NCBI GenBank assembly: GCA_910577815.1
Contig: CAJTNO010000011.1
Location: 1 to 7,266, forward strand
Origin: an uncultured Christensenella sp.
Lineage (GTDB): Bacteria; Bacillota; Clostridia; Christensenellales; CAG-917
Direction: 5' to 3'
DNA length: 7,266 nucleotides
Within the stretch, counting starts at the first letter, position 1. Every line of letters starts with the position of its first letter. Positions 1-6,886 of the stretch are shown in pieces. The translations under genes and the position numbers were made by a program. The notes under the pieces were generated by a model that saw nothing but the letters and a program-made list of their open reading frames with translations, made no database searches and was not told the origin of the DNA.

Positions 1-3000
1 AGCTTTGCTTCAGACGCATACGGAAGTTGGGATATGTCTTTTTGACAGTTCCGTCTTCTTCGATTATGACGGCTTCAACGAAGTCGTCGTCATCCTCGTC
101 GAGTATGCTGTCCCATTCTTCCTCGTCGTCGTCAAGGTCATCGTCGTCGAGGTCGTCAACGGACATTGCGGACATCATATCCATTTTCTGCTGCATCAAA
201 TCCATTTTGACGGACATTGCCTGCATCTCCGCGTCGTGAGCTGCTGCCATATTGCGTATTTCCTCCGATTGGTCGGGTAAAACTATTCCCTCTACTCTGT
301 CGGCGGAAATATTTGCAAGTTGGTCTTGCAGACTTGAAATCTGCGCCGTCAATGCTCTTATATCCTCGGACGGCTCGCTCGGCGCCGCCAAATATGCCGT
401 CGGCTCGGGAACCATTTGCTGTACCATCGGCAACAAGCCCGCTATAACCTTTTGCACAAGCAGGTCGGTATCATCCATACTCGCGTATGCGGGCATACCG
501 TTATCGCCTTGAGCGCGTCCCATCATATTAGCAAACATCATCTTCATTGCTTCCATTTCCTGACGGTGGCGTTCCTCGTCCTCGCGGCGGCGTTCTTCCA
601 TTTCAATAAGTCTTTGCTCTAAAGCGCTGTTATCGGAAATCTTTCCGCTTTGACTTACCTGCAAAAGAGTATCTTGAAGCTCGCGCCTCATCTCGGCTAT
701 CAACGCGCTGCTGTCGCCGCCCTGACTTGCTTTTTCCTGCAATTCAAGCTGTTTAGCCTCCTTGCGTAGTTCTCGGTCTTCTATTGCCGTTTCTTTGGCA
801 AGCTCCGCTTTCTTCCAGCCTCTGCGAGTCATAAGCGCTATTATGAACATCAACAGCATCACTCCGCACAGCGAGAACGCTATTATGCTCCATACCATAT
901 TGGACAGATTAAGCCATACAGTCTGAGTGGAAAATATCGGGAGCAGTGCAGCATATGTCTTATACTTTTTTGCCTCGCCCTTTGCCTTCTTCCTGCGGTT
1001 GCCGTACTGTATCGCCTTTATCATAAAGATTAAGGTAAACAGCAACGCTACCCCGGAAGTCGCTACCTGCCACAGCGGGAAATGGTTGGCTAAAAGGTCA
1101 TCAAAGAATTTTTTAATCTTATCGCCAATAGACGGTTCAGGATTGGAAGGCGCAGGTTTTTGAGTCGGCTCCGTAACCGAGAATTCGAGTATAAAAGGGT
1201 CTCTTGTATTGTCATCCCAGCAATAATTTACTCCATCACGGAAACGAATAGTTACGGAATACACTCCGATTTCAGTAACAGACAGCGAACCGTCAACAAC
1301 CATATTTTCGCTATCGAAACCGGTCAGCTCGAAAATAATTGCACTTCCCGTATACTCCTTGCTGTTTTCGACAAGCGAAGGTTTAGCAACCGGAGTTGAC
1401 GGAGAAGCCGGATTGCCGGGTGTTGAAAATGTTTCGTTATCCTGCGCAGCTCCTACTGCGGATATGATTACATTATCTCCGAACTTACTCTGTGCCTTAA
1501 TATTAAAAGTTGTATTAGGAGATGCTAAAACTTCATTATAGGTTACCGAGGTGCCGTCCATTTTGCTATATATGTACTCTATATAATCCAAGTCGCCTGG
1601 GTCGACAGTCTGCGGAACGGGAACACCCGAAGTATTTGTCCAACCGGTAATTTCTATGTTTCGCGGAATAATTTTGACGACCTGTTGAACTGCAAACGGA
1701 CTTTCGTCATCCCAAATTGCGTTACCTGCCATAGATGGCTTTATGCTGATTTTAATATTATAAGTACCAACGTCGCTTATCGTATTGCCAGTAAACGGGT
1801 CTCCGTTCTTTTCAATTTCAAATTCTACGTAATCTGCCCAGTCGGAAGGCAATCCGAATAAGGTTGCAATGTCTGTAGGATTCTTTGAAAATACTATATC
1901 TCCGCCCGTATATTCGGGCTTTGTAACTTTATGAGGTACAATCTTCCATTTTAGAGAAAATGTTTCGTCATAGCTGTCAAATGTATTGTCGTAATTTACA
2001 AGTCTTACTTTTGCGGTATAAGTGCCAAAATCGGTCTGTTGGATATCTCCGCTATAACCATTATCACCTGCTCCGTCCGTATAGATTTTTACTCCCTTGG
2101 ATTTGAGCGACATTTTGTCTGCGGTGGTCGCGCTTATGGAGATTGTATAACCGCCCTTAATGTACGGCAATTCGAAAGGCGATGTCAGGGTAATGGGATT
2201 TCCTCCGTTGTTGGGAGTGGCAATCCAGACAATATCCGCCTGCGTAAACGTAACCGTCCCCGTCACGTCGAAATTTACAACCATAGCGGAGGTTGCGCTG
2301 TCCAGCTCGTAGTTGCTTGAGTCCGCATTATCTATTTCAAGTCTCGCCTTATACTTGCCCGCGCCTGTAGGATAAACATTGAACTCGCTTCCTGTGCCGT
2401 CCTGAAAACTAAACATTATCAATATATCCGGATAGGTGTCACCGGGTAAAACGTCTACTATCTCCGATGCGGGAACTTTTGCATTGGGTGCATTTTTTAC
2501 TTCGTCACTGTTAATAAGAGTTGTATTGAATCCCGGCACCGAAATCTGTTTTTTGGCAACAGTTATGCTTTGCTTTACATCGGCTATTGACCCCGTAGCA
2601 TCGTCCCAACAGGTTTCGGCAGGAGAGTTTAATTGAAATAGAATCTCATATGTTCCGGCATTTCTGATTTTAATTTTATTAGCGGCGGAATCATATGTAA
2701 CTCCTGTCGGAACCTTTATGGTCATTTTAGCGGCATCGTAATTGCTTAAACCGTACTCGTAATCTGCATTTTTATAGATATCGGGAGTGACGGGCGCAAT
2801 AACCGACGGCTTGGTTAATTTACTTTTTCCTTTTATATACGTAGCCGTATACGATGTATCGGTATCAATCTTGAAATTGCAGGTAGTTGAATTTGTTATA
2901 ATTGCAGTTGCCAGATAAGTACCCACTTTATCGGGCTTATTCGGATGATTAAACGTATAACCTTTTCCATCCGAACTCGTATAATTAACGCCGAAAACAG

Positions 3001-4435
3001 GTCTTTTATCCAAATCGGACATATTTATATCCGACGCATTTTTCGCGCTGACAGTATATGTTCCGTCAGTATCCGCTGTCAGTTGAACCTCGATAGGCTT
3101 CTGATTTATCTTAAATTTAAACCATCTCTCTTTTTTGGTTTCAACGTGCAGAGGGTCGCTCGCGTCGGGTGTTCCATCAAAAATTCCGACCGTATAAGTT
3201 GACTTAACTGAAAGCTTAATCCAATAATCACCCGCATTTTTCATTTCGCTGACAGGGGTATTATTGCTATCGAAATATTCAAATTCAAATTTGCTTGTAT
3301 CTGCAAAATCCGCGCTCCACCAGCCGGGTTTGGCAGTAAGTCCTATAGGACTCTGAGCGCTTCCGTTATAAACCGGGTCGGTTATGTCCTGAGGGTCATT
3401 ATATATAGAAACGCTGTCCTGCACTTTGGTAAGATTGAGGTGTATTGAAGGACGAATATCCAATGAAGTGCTAACTGCGGGAGCCGTATTAACAGTACCG
3501 CTATAAGAACAATAAGCATAGCCTATGTTATGATTATGACCGGTTCTGCGCCAGGACTTTTCGCCGTTGCCGTATTTTTCATACTGAGTAGAACTAAGCT
3601 TCCAAATGGATTTAGAACTCGCTCCTTGACCATAATAATGGTCATTTGGATTGCCGTCATCGCCCGTTTCAACATATGAAGGAATCCAAATATAATCGTT
3701 TCCCCAATCATTGTACGCTTTTCCTCCGAACAATGTAGTCGACGGCACATTATAAATACTTCCTAACGAACCCCAACCTGAAGTTATTTGGTCAAGCGCA
3801 TCATTCGGACAAACTGTCCATCCGATACCGCGTTGATTAGTCTGAGTATGCTGATACTGAATATCTTTTGGTTGTACAAGAAAATCAGACAAAGCTGTCC
3901 CGCTTAAAAATGGCGACGCTTTTGAGCTTTTCATCAGATTTGTACGCAAATCACTGCAACTATATGCATTAGCCGCCGCGTTACCGGTCACTGAAGAAAA
4001 AGCAGACGACCCGAAAGAGGCTGTTGAAAAAAGCGTTAAGACAACTTCTTCTTTACCATTGACAGTGGTCAAAGTCATCGACGCAGGAACCCAATCAACT
4101 CCTCCCAGAGTTATTTTAAACTCGCCTCCCGCCTTATTTTTGATGTCTACTGCCGACCGCACATATGTATTTGTATATGTATCCTTAGCCCCTTTCACGT
4201 AATTTATTTGATTGTCGTTGCCAAAAAGCGATTGAACCAACTGTTTTACCTGTGTATAATCGAAAATGTTATATGTGCTGTCCCACATCTCACCTATATT
4301 CGACACAGCTGACGCAACATTGGAAATGCTTTTGAAGTCTGTATTATAAGATGCAGAAGTAATAACTCCCGCAAATGCTATCGCAAATATAAGCAATAAT
4401 AAAGCTATTGTACTTTTTCTTTTTATGCGAATCAT
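1..4435 (-). CDS. Giant surface protein with DGR-type lectin-like domain, Ig-like repeats and transmembrane/acidic tail (3' end outside window)
   Basis: One uninterrupted frame of 1,478 codons runs from ATG 4435 off the left edge; I checked every line for stops. An AAGGGG ribosome site lies 6 bases upstream of the start. Domains in order: signal peptide, residues 1-28 (IKRK, then a hydrophobic core, cleavage near TSA/S); a C-type-lectin/DUF6273-like domain, about 200-335, with WTVCP at 206, IWIPS at 249, SWRRTG at 294 and IRPSIHLNL at 327; beta-sandwich repeats, about 340-1090, with recurring GTY/GVY strands and WDD motifs at 610, 908 and 1073; a Pro-rich linker; membrane segments near 1122-1143 and 1181-1202, with a possible short one between; basic loops KAKGEAKK and RRGWKK; charged coiled coils near 1206-1240 and 1272-1300; a Met-rich stretch; a DDLDDDDLDDD acidic run near 1427. 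The likely role is an anchored surface receptor or adhesin. Ligand and exact family are unknown. It lies downstream of a probable invertible promoter. Confidence 0.9.
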   Translation of the reverse strand, partial: MIRIKRKSTIALLLLIFAIAFAGVITSASYNTDFKSISNVASAVSNIGEMWDSTYNIFDYTQVKQLVQSLFGNDNQINYVKGAKDTYTNTYVRSAVDIKNKAGGEFKITLGGVDWVPASMTLTTVNGKEEVVLTLFSTASFGSSAFSSVTGNAAANAYSCSDLRTNLMKSSKASPFLSGTALSDFLVQPKDIQYQHTQTNQRGIGWTVCPNDALDQITSGWGSLGSIYNVPSTTLFGGKAYNDWGNDYIWIPSYVETGDDGNPNDHYYGQGASSKSIWKLSSTQYEKYGNGEKSWRRTGHNHNIGYAYCSYSGTVNTAPAVSTSLDIRPSIHLNLTKVQDSVSIYNDPQDITDPVYNGSAQSPIGLTAKPGWWSADFADTSKFEFEYFDSNNTPVSEMKNAGDYWIKLSVKSTYTVGIFDGTPDASDPLHVETKKERWFKFKINQKPIEVQLTADTDGTYTVSAKNASDINMSDLDKRPVFGVNYTSSDGKGYTFNHPNKPDKVGTYLATAIITNSTTCNFKIDTDTSYTATYIKGKSKLTKPSVIAPVTPDIYKNADYEYGLSNYDAAKMTIKVPTGVTYDSAANKIKIRNAGTYEILFQLNSPAETCWDDATGSIADVKQSITVAKKQISVPGFNTTLINSDEVKNAPNAKVPASEIVDVLPGDTYPDILIMFSFQDGTGSEFNVYPTGAGKYKARLEIDNADSSNYELDSATSAMVVNFDVTGTVTFTQADIVWIATPNNGGNPITLTSPFELPYIKGGYTISISATTADKMSLKSKGVKIYTDGAGDNGYSGDIQQTDFGTYTAKVRLVNYDNTFDSYDETFSLKWKIVPHKVTKPEYTGGDIVFSKNPTDIATLFGLPSDWADYVEFEIEKNGDPFTGNTISDVGTYNIKISIKPSMAGNAIWDDESPFAVQQVVKIIPRNIEITGWTNTSGVPVPQTVDPGDLDYIEYIYSKMDGTSVTYNEVLASPNTTFNIKAQSKFGDNVIISAVGAAQDNETFSTPGNPASPSTPVAKPSLVENSKEYTGSAIIFELTGFDSENMVVDGSLSVTEIGVYSVTIRFRDGVNYCWDDNTRDPFILEFSVTEPTQKPAPSNPEPSIGDKIKKFFDDLLANHFPLWQVATSGVALLFTLIFMIKAIQYGNRRKKAKGEAKKYKTYAALLPIFSTQTVWLNLSNMVWSIIAFSLCGVMLLMFIIALMTRRGWKKAELAKETAIEDRELRKEAKQLELQEKASQGGDSSALIAEMRRELQDTLLQVSQSGKISDNSALEQRLIEMEERRREDEERHRQEMEAMKMMFANMMGRAQGDNGMPAYASMDDTDLLVQKVIAGLLPMVQQMVPEPTAYLAAPSEPSEDIRALTAQISSLQDQLANISADRVEGIVLPDQSEEIRNMAAAHDAEMQAMSVKMDLMQQKMDMMSAMSVDDLDDDDLDDDEEEWDSILDEDDDDFVEAVIIEEDGTVKKTYPNFRMRLKQS
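3437..3556 (-). other. Variable-region-like segment of the lectin-like domain (residues 294-333)
   Basis: This 40-codon stretch starts SWRRTGHNHN and ends IRPSIHL. It aligns without gaps to the protein reading of the template repeat at 5057-4938, with 12 of 40 residues identical: S, W, R, G, two N, A, ST, RP and H. Residues 300-316 use codons ending in T or C in 16 of 17 cases (CAT, AAT, TAT, TGT, AGC, GGT, ACT, GTT), the set reachable from AAY by adenine mutagenesis. The nucleotides also differ from the TR at many non-adenine positions, for example TGG CTG CGT against TGG CGC AGA. It was therefore not copied recently from this TR. It is either an old VR or the VR of another template. The fold assignment comes from family patterns known to me, not from a search. 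Confidence 0.6.
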
Positions 4436-4441
4436 AATAGA

Positions 4442-4447
4442 CCCCTT
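4442..4447 (-). promoter_or_regulatory. Ribosome binding site of the giant ORF
   Basis: AAGGGG on the minus strand, followed by TCTATT and then ATG at 4435, gives a 6-base spacing. It supports ATG 4435 as the start, as does the typical signal peptide that follows immediately. Confidence 0.75.
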
Positions 4448-4490
4448 GTTAACGTCTTTTAAACATCGAAGTTATTCTCGCTTAATACTT

Positions 4491-4521
4491 AAAATGCACA
4501 TAGAATATACTGTTCTATGTA
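4491..4521 (+). repeat. Left inverted repeat of the switch (gene-proximal)
   Basis: This is the exact reverse complement of 4666-4696. It contains the dyad ACATAGAA (4498-4505), core TATACTG (4506-4512) and TTCTATGT (4513-4520). The predicted transcription start of the giant gene falls at its inner edge, so the dyad would also form a hairpin at the 5' end of the mRNA (8-bp stem, 7-base loop). Confidence 0.9.
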
Positions 4522-4528
4522 CGAATTT

Positions 4529-4557
4529 ATTATAATAGCATTATAATTTTATGTAAA
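4529..4557 (-). promoter_or_regulatory. Promoter of the giant surface protein gene, inside the invertible segment
   Basis: On the minus strand, TTTACA (4557-4552) is followed by a 17-base spacer and TATAAT (4534-4529), close to the consensus for the housekeeping sigma factor. Transcription would start near 4522 and give a leader of about 87 bases before ATG 4435. A TTGTTT overlaps the -35 position. Because the promoter lies between the inverted repeats, inversion would point it away from the gene. Confidence 0.75.
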
Positions 4558-4665
4558 CAACCAATATTTGTCAATATTTTTTGCATAAATGCGCATTTTT
4601 ACGCGGTTTTTAAGCCGTTTTGTATTTAATTAAGAGCAAAAAATTTAAATTTTTAACCTCGGTTA

Positions 4666-4696
4666 TACATAGAACAGTATATTCTATGTGCATTTT
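4666..4696 (-). repeat. Right inverted repeat of the switch (DGR-proximal)
   Basis: This is the exact reverse complement of 4491-4521. It contains the dyad ACATAGAA (4667-4674), core CAGTATA (4675-4681) and TTCTATGT (4682-4689). It ends 22 bases short of the DGR terminator hairpin. The match breaks at the next base on both sides (4490/4697 and 4522/4665). Confidence 0.9.
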
Positions 4697-4718
4697 TTTA
4701 CTATAAAAGTTAAAAGTA

Positions 4719-4744
4719 AAATCAGCGCCCTGAGGCACTGATTT
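4719..4744 (-). terminator. Intrinsic terminator at the end of the DGR operon
   Basis: AAATCAG (4719-4725) pairs with CTGATTT (4738-4744). One mismatch follows, then GCC/GGC closes a four-base CTGA loop. On the minus strand the stem runs into a T-rich tail (TTTTACTTTTAACTTTTAT). It would end the RT-avd-TR transcript just before the invertible element. On the plus strand the tail is A-rich, so termination in that direction should be weak. Confidence 0.75.
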
Positions 4745-4937
4745 AAAAGCTCACCCGCTGATACAGCTCATAGCTCAAATACGCTCCGTAGCGCAGTCAG
4801 GCTAAGGATGAGCGTGTTTCGCCCCCGTAAATATTTCATACGGCAAGCAGGACGCAAGCCCCTTCATCTCATATCTAATCTGTCCGACGGTCGGTGACGC
4901 GGCGGATTCGGGATGAATACGCATATTTTTCAATGCG
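4745..4937 (-). ncRNA. DGR spacer RNA downstream of the template repeat
   Basis: I see no convincing gene between the TR and the operon terminator, but there are several hairpins. They are ACGCAT/ATGCGT (4919-4924 with 4933-4938), directly after the TR; CCGTA/TACGG (4825-4829 with 4839-4843); and CGCT/AGCG around a CCGT loop (4782-4793). In the Bordetella phage DGR, the spacer downstream of the TR is needed for reverse transcription and priming; this stretch occupies the equivalent place. The RNA role is inferred from position. A 60-codon ORF overlaps it and the TR, and I rejected it. Confidence 0.5.
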
Positions 4938-5063
4938 TGAGTGAAGCGCAGGGCGCACAGCGTAAGCAGTCGAGGAGGTCGCATTATTTTTGCCCCCGGT
5001 GGCGGTCAAATATTTTGCGTTTGCCGCATTATTATTATTGCCGGAACGCAGCCACGACCAAGA
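4938..5063 (-). repeat. DGR template repeat (TR)
   Basis: Read on the minus strand, this non-coding stretch mimics a lectin-fold variable region: SWSWLRSG, then NNNN (5039-5028), AANAKYLTATGG, KNN (4991-4983), and AYAVRPALHS at the end. It has seven Asn codons, all AAT or AAC, which is the usual TR signature because adenines are the positions mutated during cDNA synthesis. The frame starts straight after a TAG (5066-5064), closes at TAG (4877-4875) and contains no good start codon, so it is not a gene. It begins 74 bases after the avd stop; those bases hold no feature I recognise. No matching VR with the same non-adenine bases exists in the window, so the cognate target lies elsewhere. The exact TR ends cannot be fixed without the VR. 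Confidence 0.85.
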
Positions 5064-5137
5064 CTAAGCCAAGGCGGGAAAAGAAAACTTACGCCCTGCA
5101 TACATAATACATTAGCTTTTGCTTTATATCAAGCGAA

Positions 5138-5755
5138 TTACGCTCTTTTACCGCTTTTTATCCAACCTCTCAGCAGCTTGTTTACGTCGCTTGTCTGCCG
5201 CGCGATAACGGACATCTGATGCAGATTTATCGCCTTCATACGCTTGGCGGTTTCGGCATAGAAGTCAAGCAGGTCGATGCAAACCGAGGCGCGCTTTTGA
5301 TACTCAAGCCTTGCCGCCTCCTCGCGCTCGTTGTTGGCGCGGTACAGATTTTCTATAAGCTCGGTGGATATATTCTGCAGCCTTGATACTATGCTCCAGC
5401 GCAGCTTTTTAGGAGACTTTTCGGTAATGACAAAAATATACTCGCTAAGCTTTTTTGCGTGAGTAAACACCGCCATTTCCTTATCTCGCGGAGTGTCGAA
5501 GTCGTGGATGCGGAAGGGAGCGCGGGACACGTTGTTAATCCTGTCGAACTCGCTTCTTTGCCCAGTAGCTCCGCATTTATCTGAAGCGTTATCGCTGTCG
5601 GCGGAATTTGCGGATGACATATCCGCGCCCTGCCCGCGGCTTATTTCCTGCGCGCCGTCAGCCGCCTTATCCTCGGATACGTTGGGACTCTCGTTTGCAA
5701 GCTCGTTTGCTATTTCGTCGTCGAGCAGGCTCAGCTGAACCGTTTCATTTTGCAT
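5138..5755 (-). CDS. avd: Avd-like DGR accessory protein (four-helix bundle)
   Basis: A 205-residue protein in my start choice. Avd proteins form barrel-shaped pentamers of four-helix bundles that bind the DGR RT and template RNA and are needed for mutagenic retrohoming. The helical core covers roughly the last 115 residues: AVFTHAKKLSEYIFVITEK, then a KSPKKLRWSIVSRLQNIS helix, a helix with RANNEREEAARLEYQKRA, and a final helix ending VNKLLRGWIKSGKRA. The PKKLR turn and the terminal GWIKS are typical of the family. The first 75 or so residues are a Ser/Asn/Asp/Ala-rich, probably disordered extension absent from compact Avd proteins of about 120-130 residues. ATG 5755 is preferred over TTG 5761 because AAAGGAG (5769-5763) sits 7 bases before the ATG but only one base before the TTG. 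It starts 15 bases after the RT stop, so the two are probably translationally coupled. Confidence 0.85.
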   Translation of the reverse strand: MQNETVQLSLLDDEIANELANESPNVSEDKAADGAQEISRGQGADMSSANSADSDNASDKCGATGQRSEFDRINNVSRAPFRIHDFDTPRDKEMAVFTHAKKLSEYIFVITEKSPKKLRWSIVSRLQNISTELIENLYRANNEREEAARLEYQKRASVCIDLLDFYAETAKRMKAINLHQMSVIARQTSDVNKLLRGWIKSGKRA

Positions 5756-5762
5756 AATCAAT

Positions 5763-5769
5763 CTCCTTT
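5763..5769 (-). promoter_or_regulatory. Ribosome binding site of avd
   Basis: AAAGGAG on the minus strand lies immediately after the RT stop codon (5773-5771) and 7 bases before ATG 5755. It decides the start in favour of the ATG over the upstream in-frame TTG. Confidence 0.8.
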
Positions 5770-5770
5770 A

Positions 5771-6856
5771 TCAGTCGCAGTACGCGCCCAATTTGTCCTT
5801 AATCTCTTTATCTATTCTGTAGCTGCGCGCGTGCGCGATGTGTCCGCGCATACTCGCAAGCGAAACCTTGAGTCTTTCGGAGTCAATAAGCCTTTCGATA
5901 TACGCCTTTTTGAGCAGTCGAATACGCCAGCGTATGCGCCGCTTAGTGGGTTTTTTCACTGTTTTTACAACCTTGCCGGTGGGAGTCACAAAGTATCTGA
6001 AGCCAAGATAGGTAACGCCGTTTTTAATGGGAAAAATATGGGTTTTGGAGTTGAGCTTAAGCCCCATATCCTCGAGCATATCTCTTAAGACGTCAAGCGT
6101 ATTTTTTAGAACCTGCTTGTCGCTATGCACCATAACGAAATCGTCCATATAGCGCGAATAGACCTTGATACGGAGCTTCTCCTTTATAACTCTGTCCACC
6201 TTGTCGAGATAGAACATTCCGAACAACTGACTGGTCTGATTGCCGATTGGCACGCCTCTGCCCGACCTGTCGGCTTCGAGTGGTTGGATGCCGTATTTTT
6301 TGAGATACAAGGAATTTGTATGATAGCCGTCGATAATGCACTCGAGCAGTCTTTTAAGCTTTGCGTCCTTAATCTGAGTACAAAAAGTACGCTTGATACC
6401 CTCGTGCGGGATACTGGGAAAGTACTTCAGAATATCGCATTTCAGGAAATATCCCTCGGAGCCGTGCGCTCTGATATGGTCGCGGAGCATTTTTTCAAAG
6501 CGTTTGAGCGCGTAATGAGCGCCCTTACCGAGCTGACAAACGCAGTTATCGGCGATGGAGCGCGCGGAGAAATACGGCATAAGAACGTCGTCGCACAGTA
6601 TATGCTGAACCACGCGAGCGGAGTACGGAAGCGTCTGAATCTCTCTTTTTTTAGGCTCGTAGACTATGAAGGAGGAGTAAGTGCCAAACTTAAAATTTCC
6701 CGCCTGAAGCTTTAAATACAAACCGTGCAGATGCTGAAGCGTACGCATTTCGAAACGCACGAGAGGACGCTTATCGCGCTTGCACAGACGTCCCTTGAGA
6801 TGCGCCCGATACAGTGCCTCGTATGTAAAAATATCCTGAAAGTTTTGTGTAATCAT
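5771..6856 (-). CDS. DGR reverse transcriptase
   Basis: A 361-residue RNA-directed DNA polymerase. It makes error-prone, adenine-mutated cDNA from the TR for transfer into a target gene. Visible RT motifs in order: KKREIQTLPYSARVVQH (69-85), FLKCDILKYFPSI (137-149, catalytic Asp141), GRGVPIGNQTSQ (199-210), YMDDF (236-240, catalytic Asp238 and Asp239), GLKLNSKTH (265-273) and YLGFRY (283-288), followed by a basic thumb with KKPTKRRIRWRIR. The IGNQTSQ form of motif 4 (I/L/V-G-N-x-x-S-Q) is the hallmark of DGR RTs and differs from the QG motif of group II intron RTs. There is no maturase or endonuclease domain, and the length is normal for a DGR RT. The catalytic residues are intact. ATG 6856 has no clear Shine-Dalgarno sequence (GGCACCT precedes it). 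It is the first gene of the RT-avd-TR unit. Confidence 0.93.
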   Translation of the reverse strand: MITQNFQDIFTYEALYRAHLKGRLCKRDKRPLVRFEMRTLQHLHGLYLKLQAGNFKFGTYSSFIVYEPKKREIQTLPYSARVVQHILCDDVLMPYFSARSIADNCVCQLGKGAHYALKRFEKMLRDHIRAHGSEGYFLKCDILKYFPSIPHEGIKRTFCTQIKDAKLKRLLECIIDGYHTNSLYLKKYGIQPLEADRSGRGVPIGNQTSQLFGMFYLDKVDRVIKEKLRIKVYSRYMDDFVMVHSDKQVLKNTLDVLRDMLEDMGLKLNSKTHIFPIKNGVTYLGFRYFVTPTGKVVKTVKKPTKRRIRWRIRLLKKAYIERLIDSERLKVSLASMRGHIAHARSYRIDKEIKDKLGAYCD

Positions 6857-6886
6857 AGGTGCCGTTCTTAATAGTTAATGGCTTTA

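Larger units (their letters stand above)
4491..4696. other. Probable invertible (phase-variable) promoter element
   Basis: A 206-base AT-rich segment is bounded by perfect 31-base inverted repeats (4491-4521 and 4666-4696) with 144 bases between them. The interior holds a strong minus-strand promoter aimed at the giant surface gene, and I found only weak promoter matches in the other direction. Each repeat contains ACATAGAA, seven core bases (TATACTG in one, CAGTATA in the other), then TTCTATGT. A pair of short inverted arms around a 6-8 base asymmetric core is typical of tyrosine-recombinase crossover sites, and the two cores are inverted relative to each other, as inversion needs. Known Clostridioides difficile switches (flgB and cwpV) are of similar size. 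No recombinase gene is in the window. A MITE is the main alternative, but I see no convincing target-site duplication. Confidence 0.7.

Noticed and set aside
3523..3750. 75-codon minus-strand ORF inside the lectin-like domain
   Set aside because: It is out of frame with the giant ORF and overlaps its conserved motifs.
4498..4520. LexA-type operator reading of the ACATAGAA/TTCTATGT dyad
   Set aside because: The half-site spacing does not fit GAAC-N4-GTTC, and an operator would not explain the perfect inverted copy 150 bases away.
4491..4696. MITE interpretation of the inverted-repeat element
   Set aside because: Only a weak TACT match is seen on the two flanks, with unequal spacing from the repeat ends. 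The internal promoter and the crossover-like dyads fit a switch better. Not fully excluded.
4802..4984. 60-codon minus-strand ORF starting MRPPRLL
   Set aside because: It reads the template repeat and spacer in a different frame from the lectin-like reading, has no ribosome site and resembles no family.
4913..5219. Plus-strand ORFs of 64 and 92 codons
   Set aside because: They lie antisense to the TR and the end of avd, are rich in repeats from AAT codons read backwards, and lack ribosome sites.
5138..5761. TTG start for avd at 5761
   Set aside because: The AAAGGAG site would be one base from the TTG; ATG 5755 has a normal 7-base spacing.
6125..6715. Plus-strand ORF of 196 codons
   Set aside because: It is entirely antisense to the reverse transcriptase, whose catalytic motifs are intact; the long frame is a codon-use shadow.
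5771..6856. Group II intron or CRISPR-associated reverse transcriptase
   Set aside because: No maturase or endonuclease domain, no cas genes or repeat array, and motif 4 is of the DGR type next to avd and a TR.
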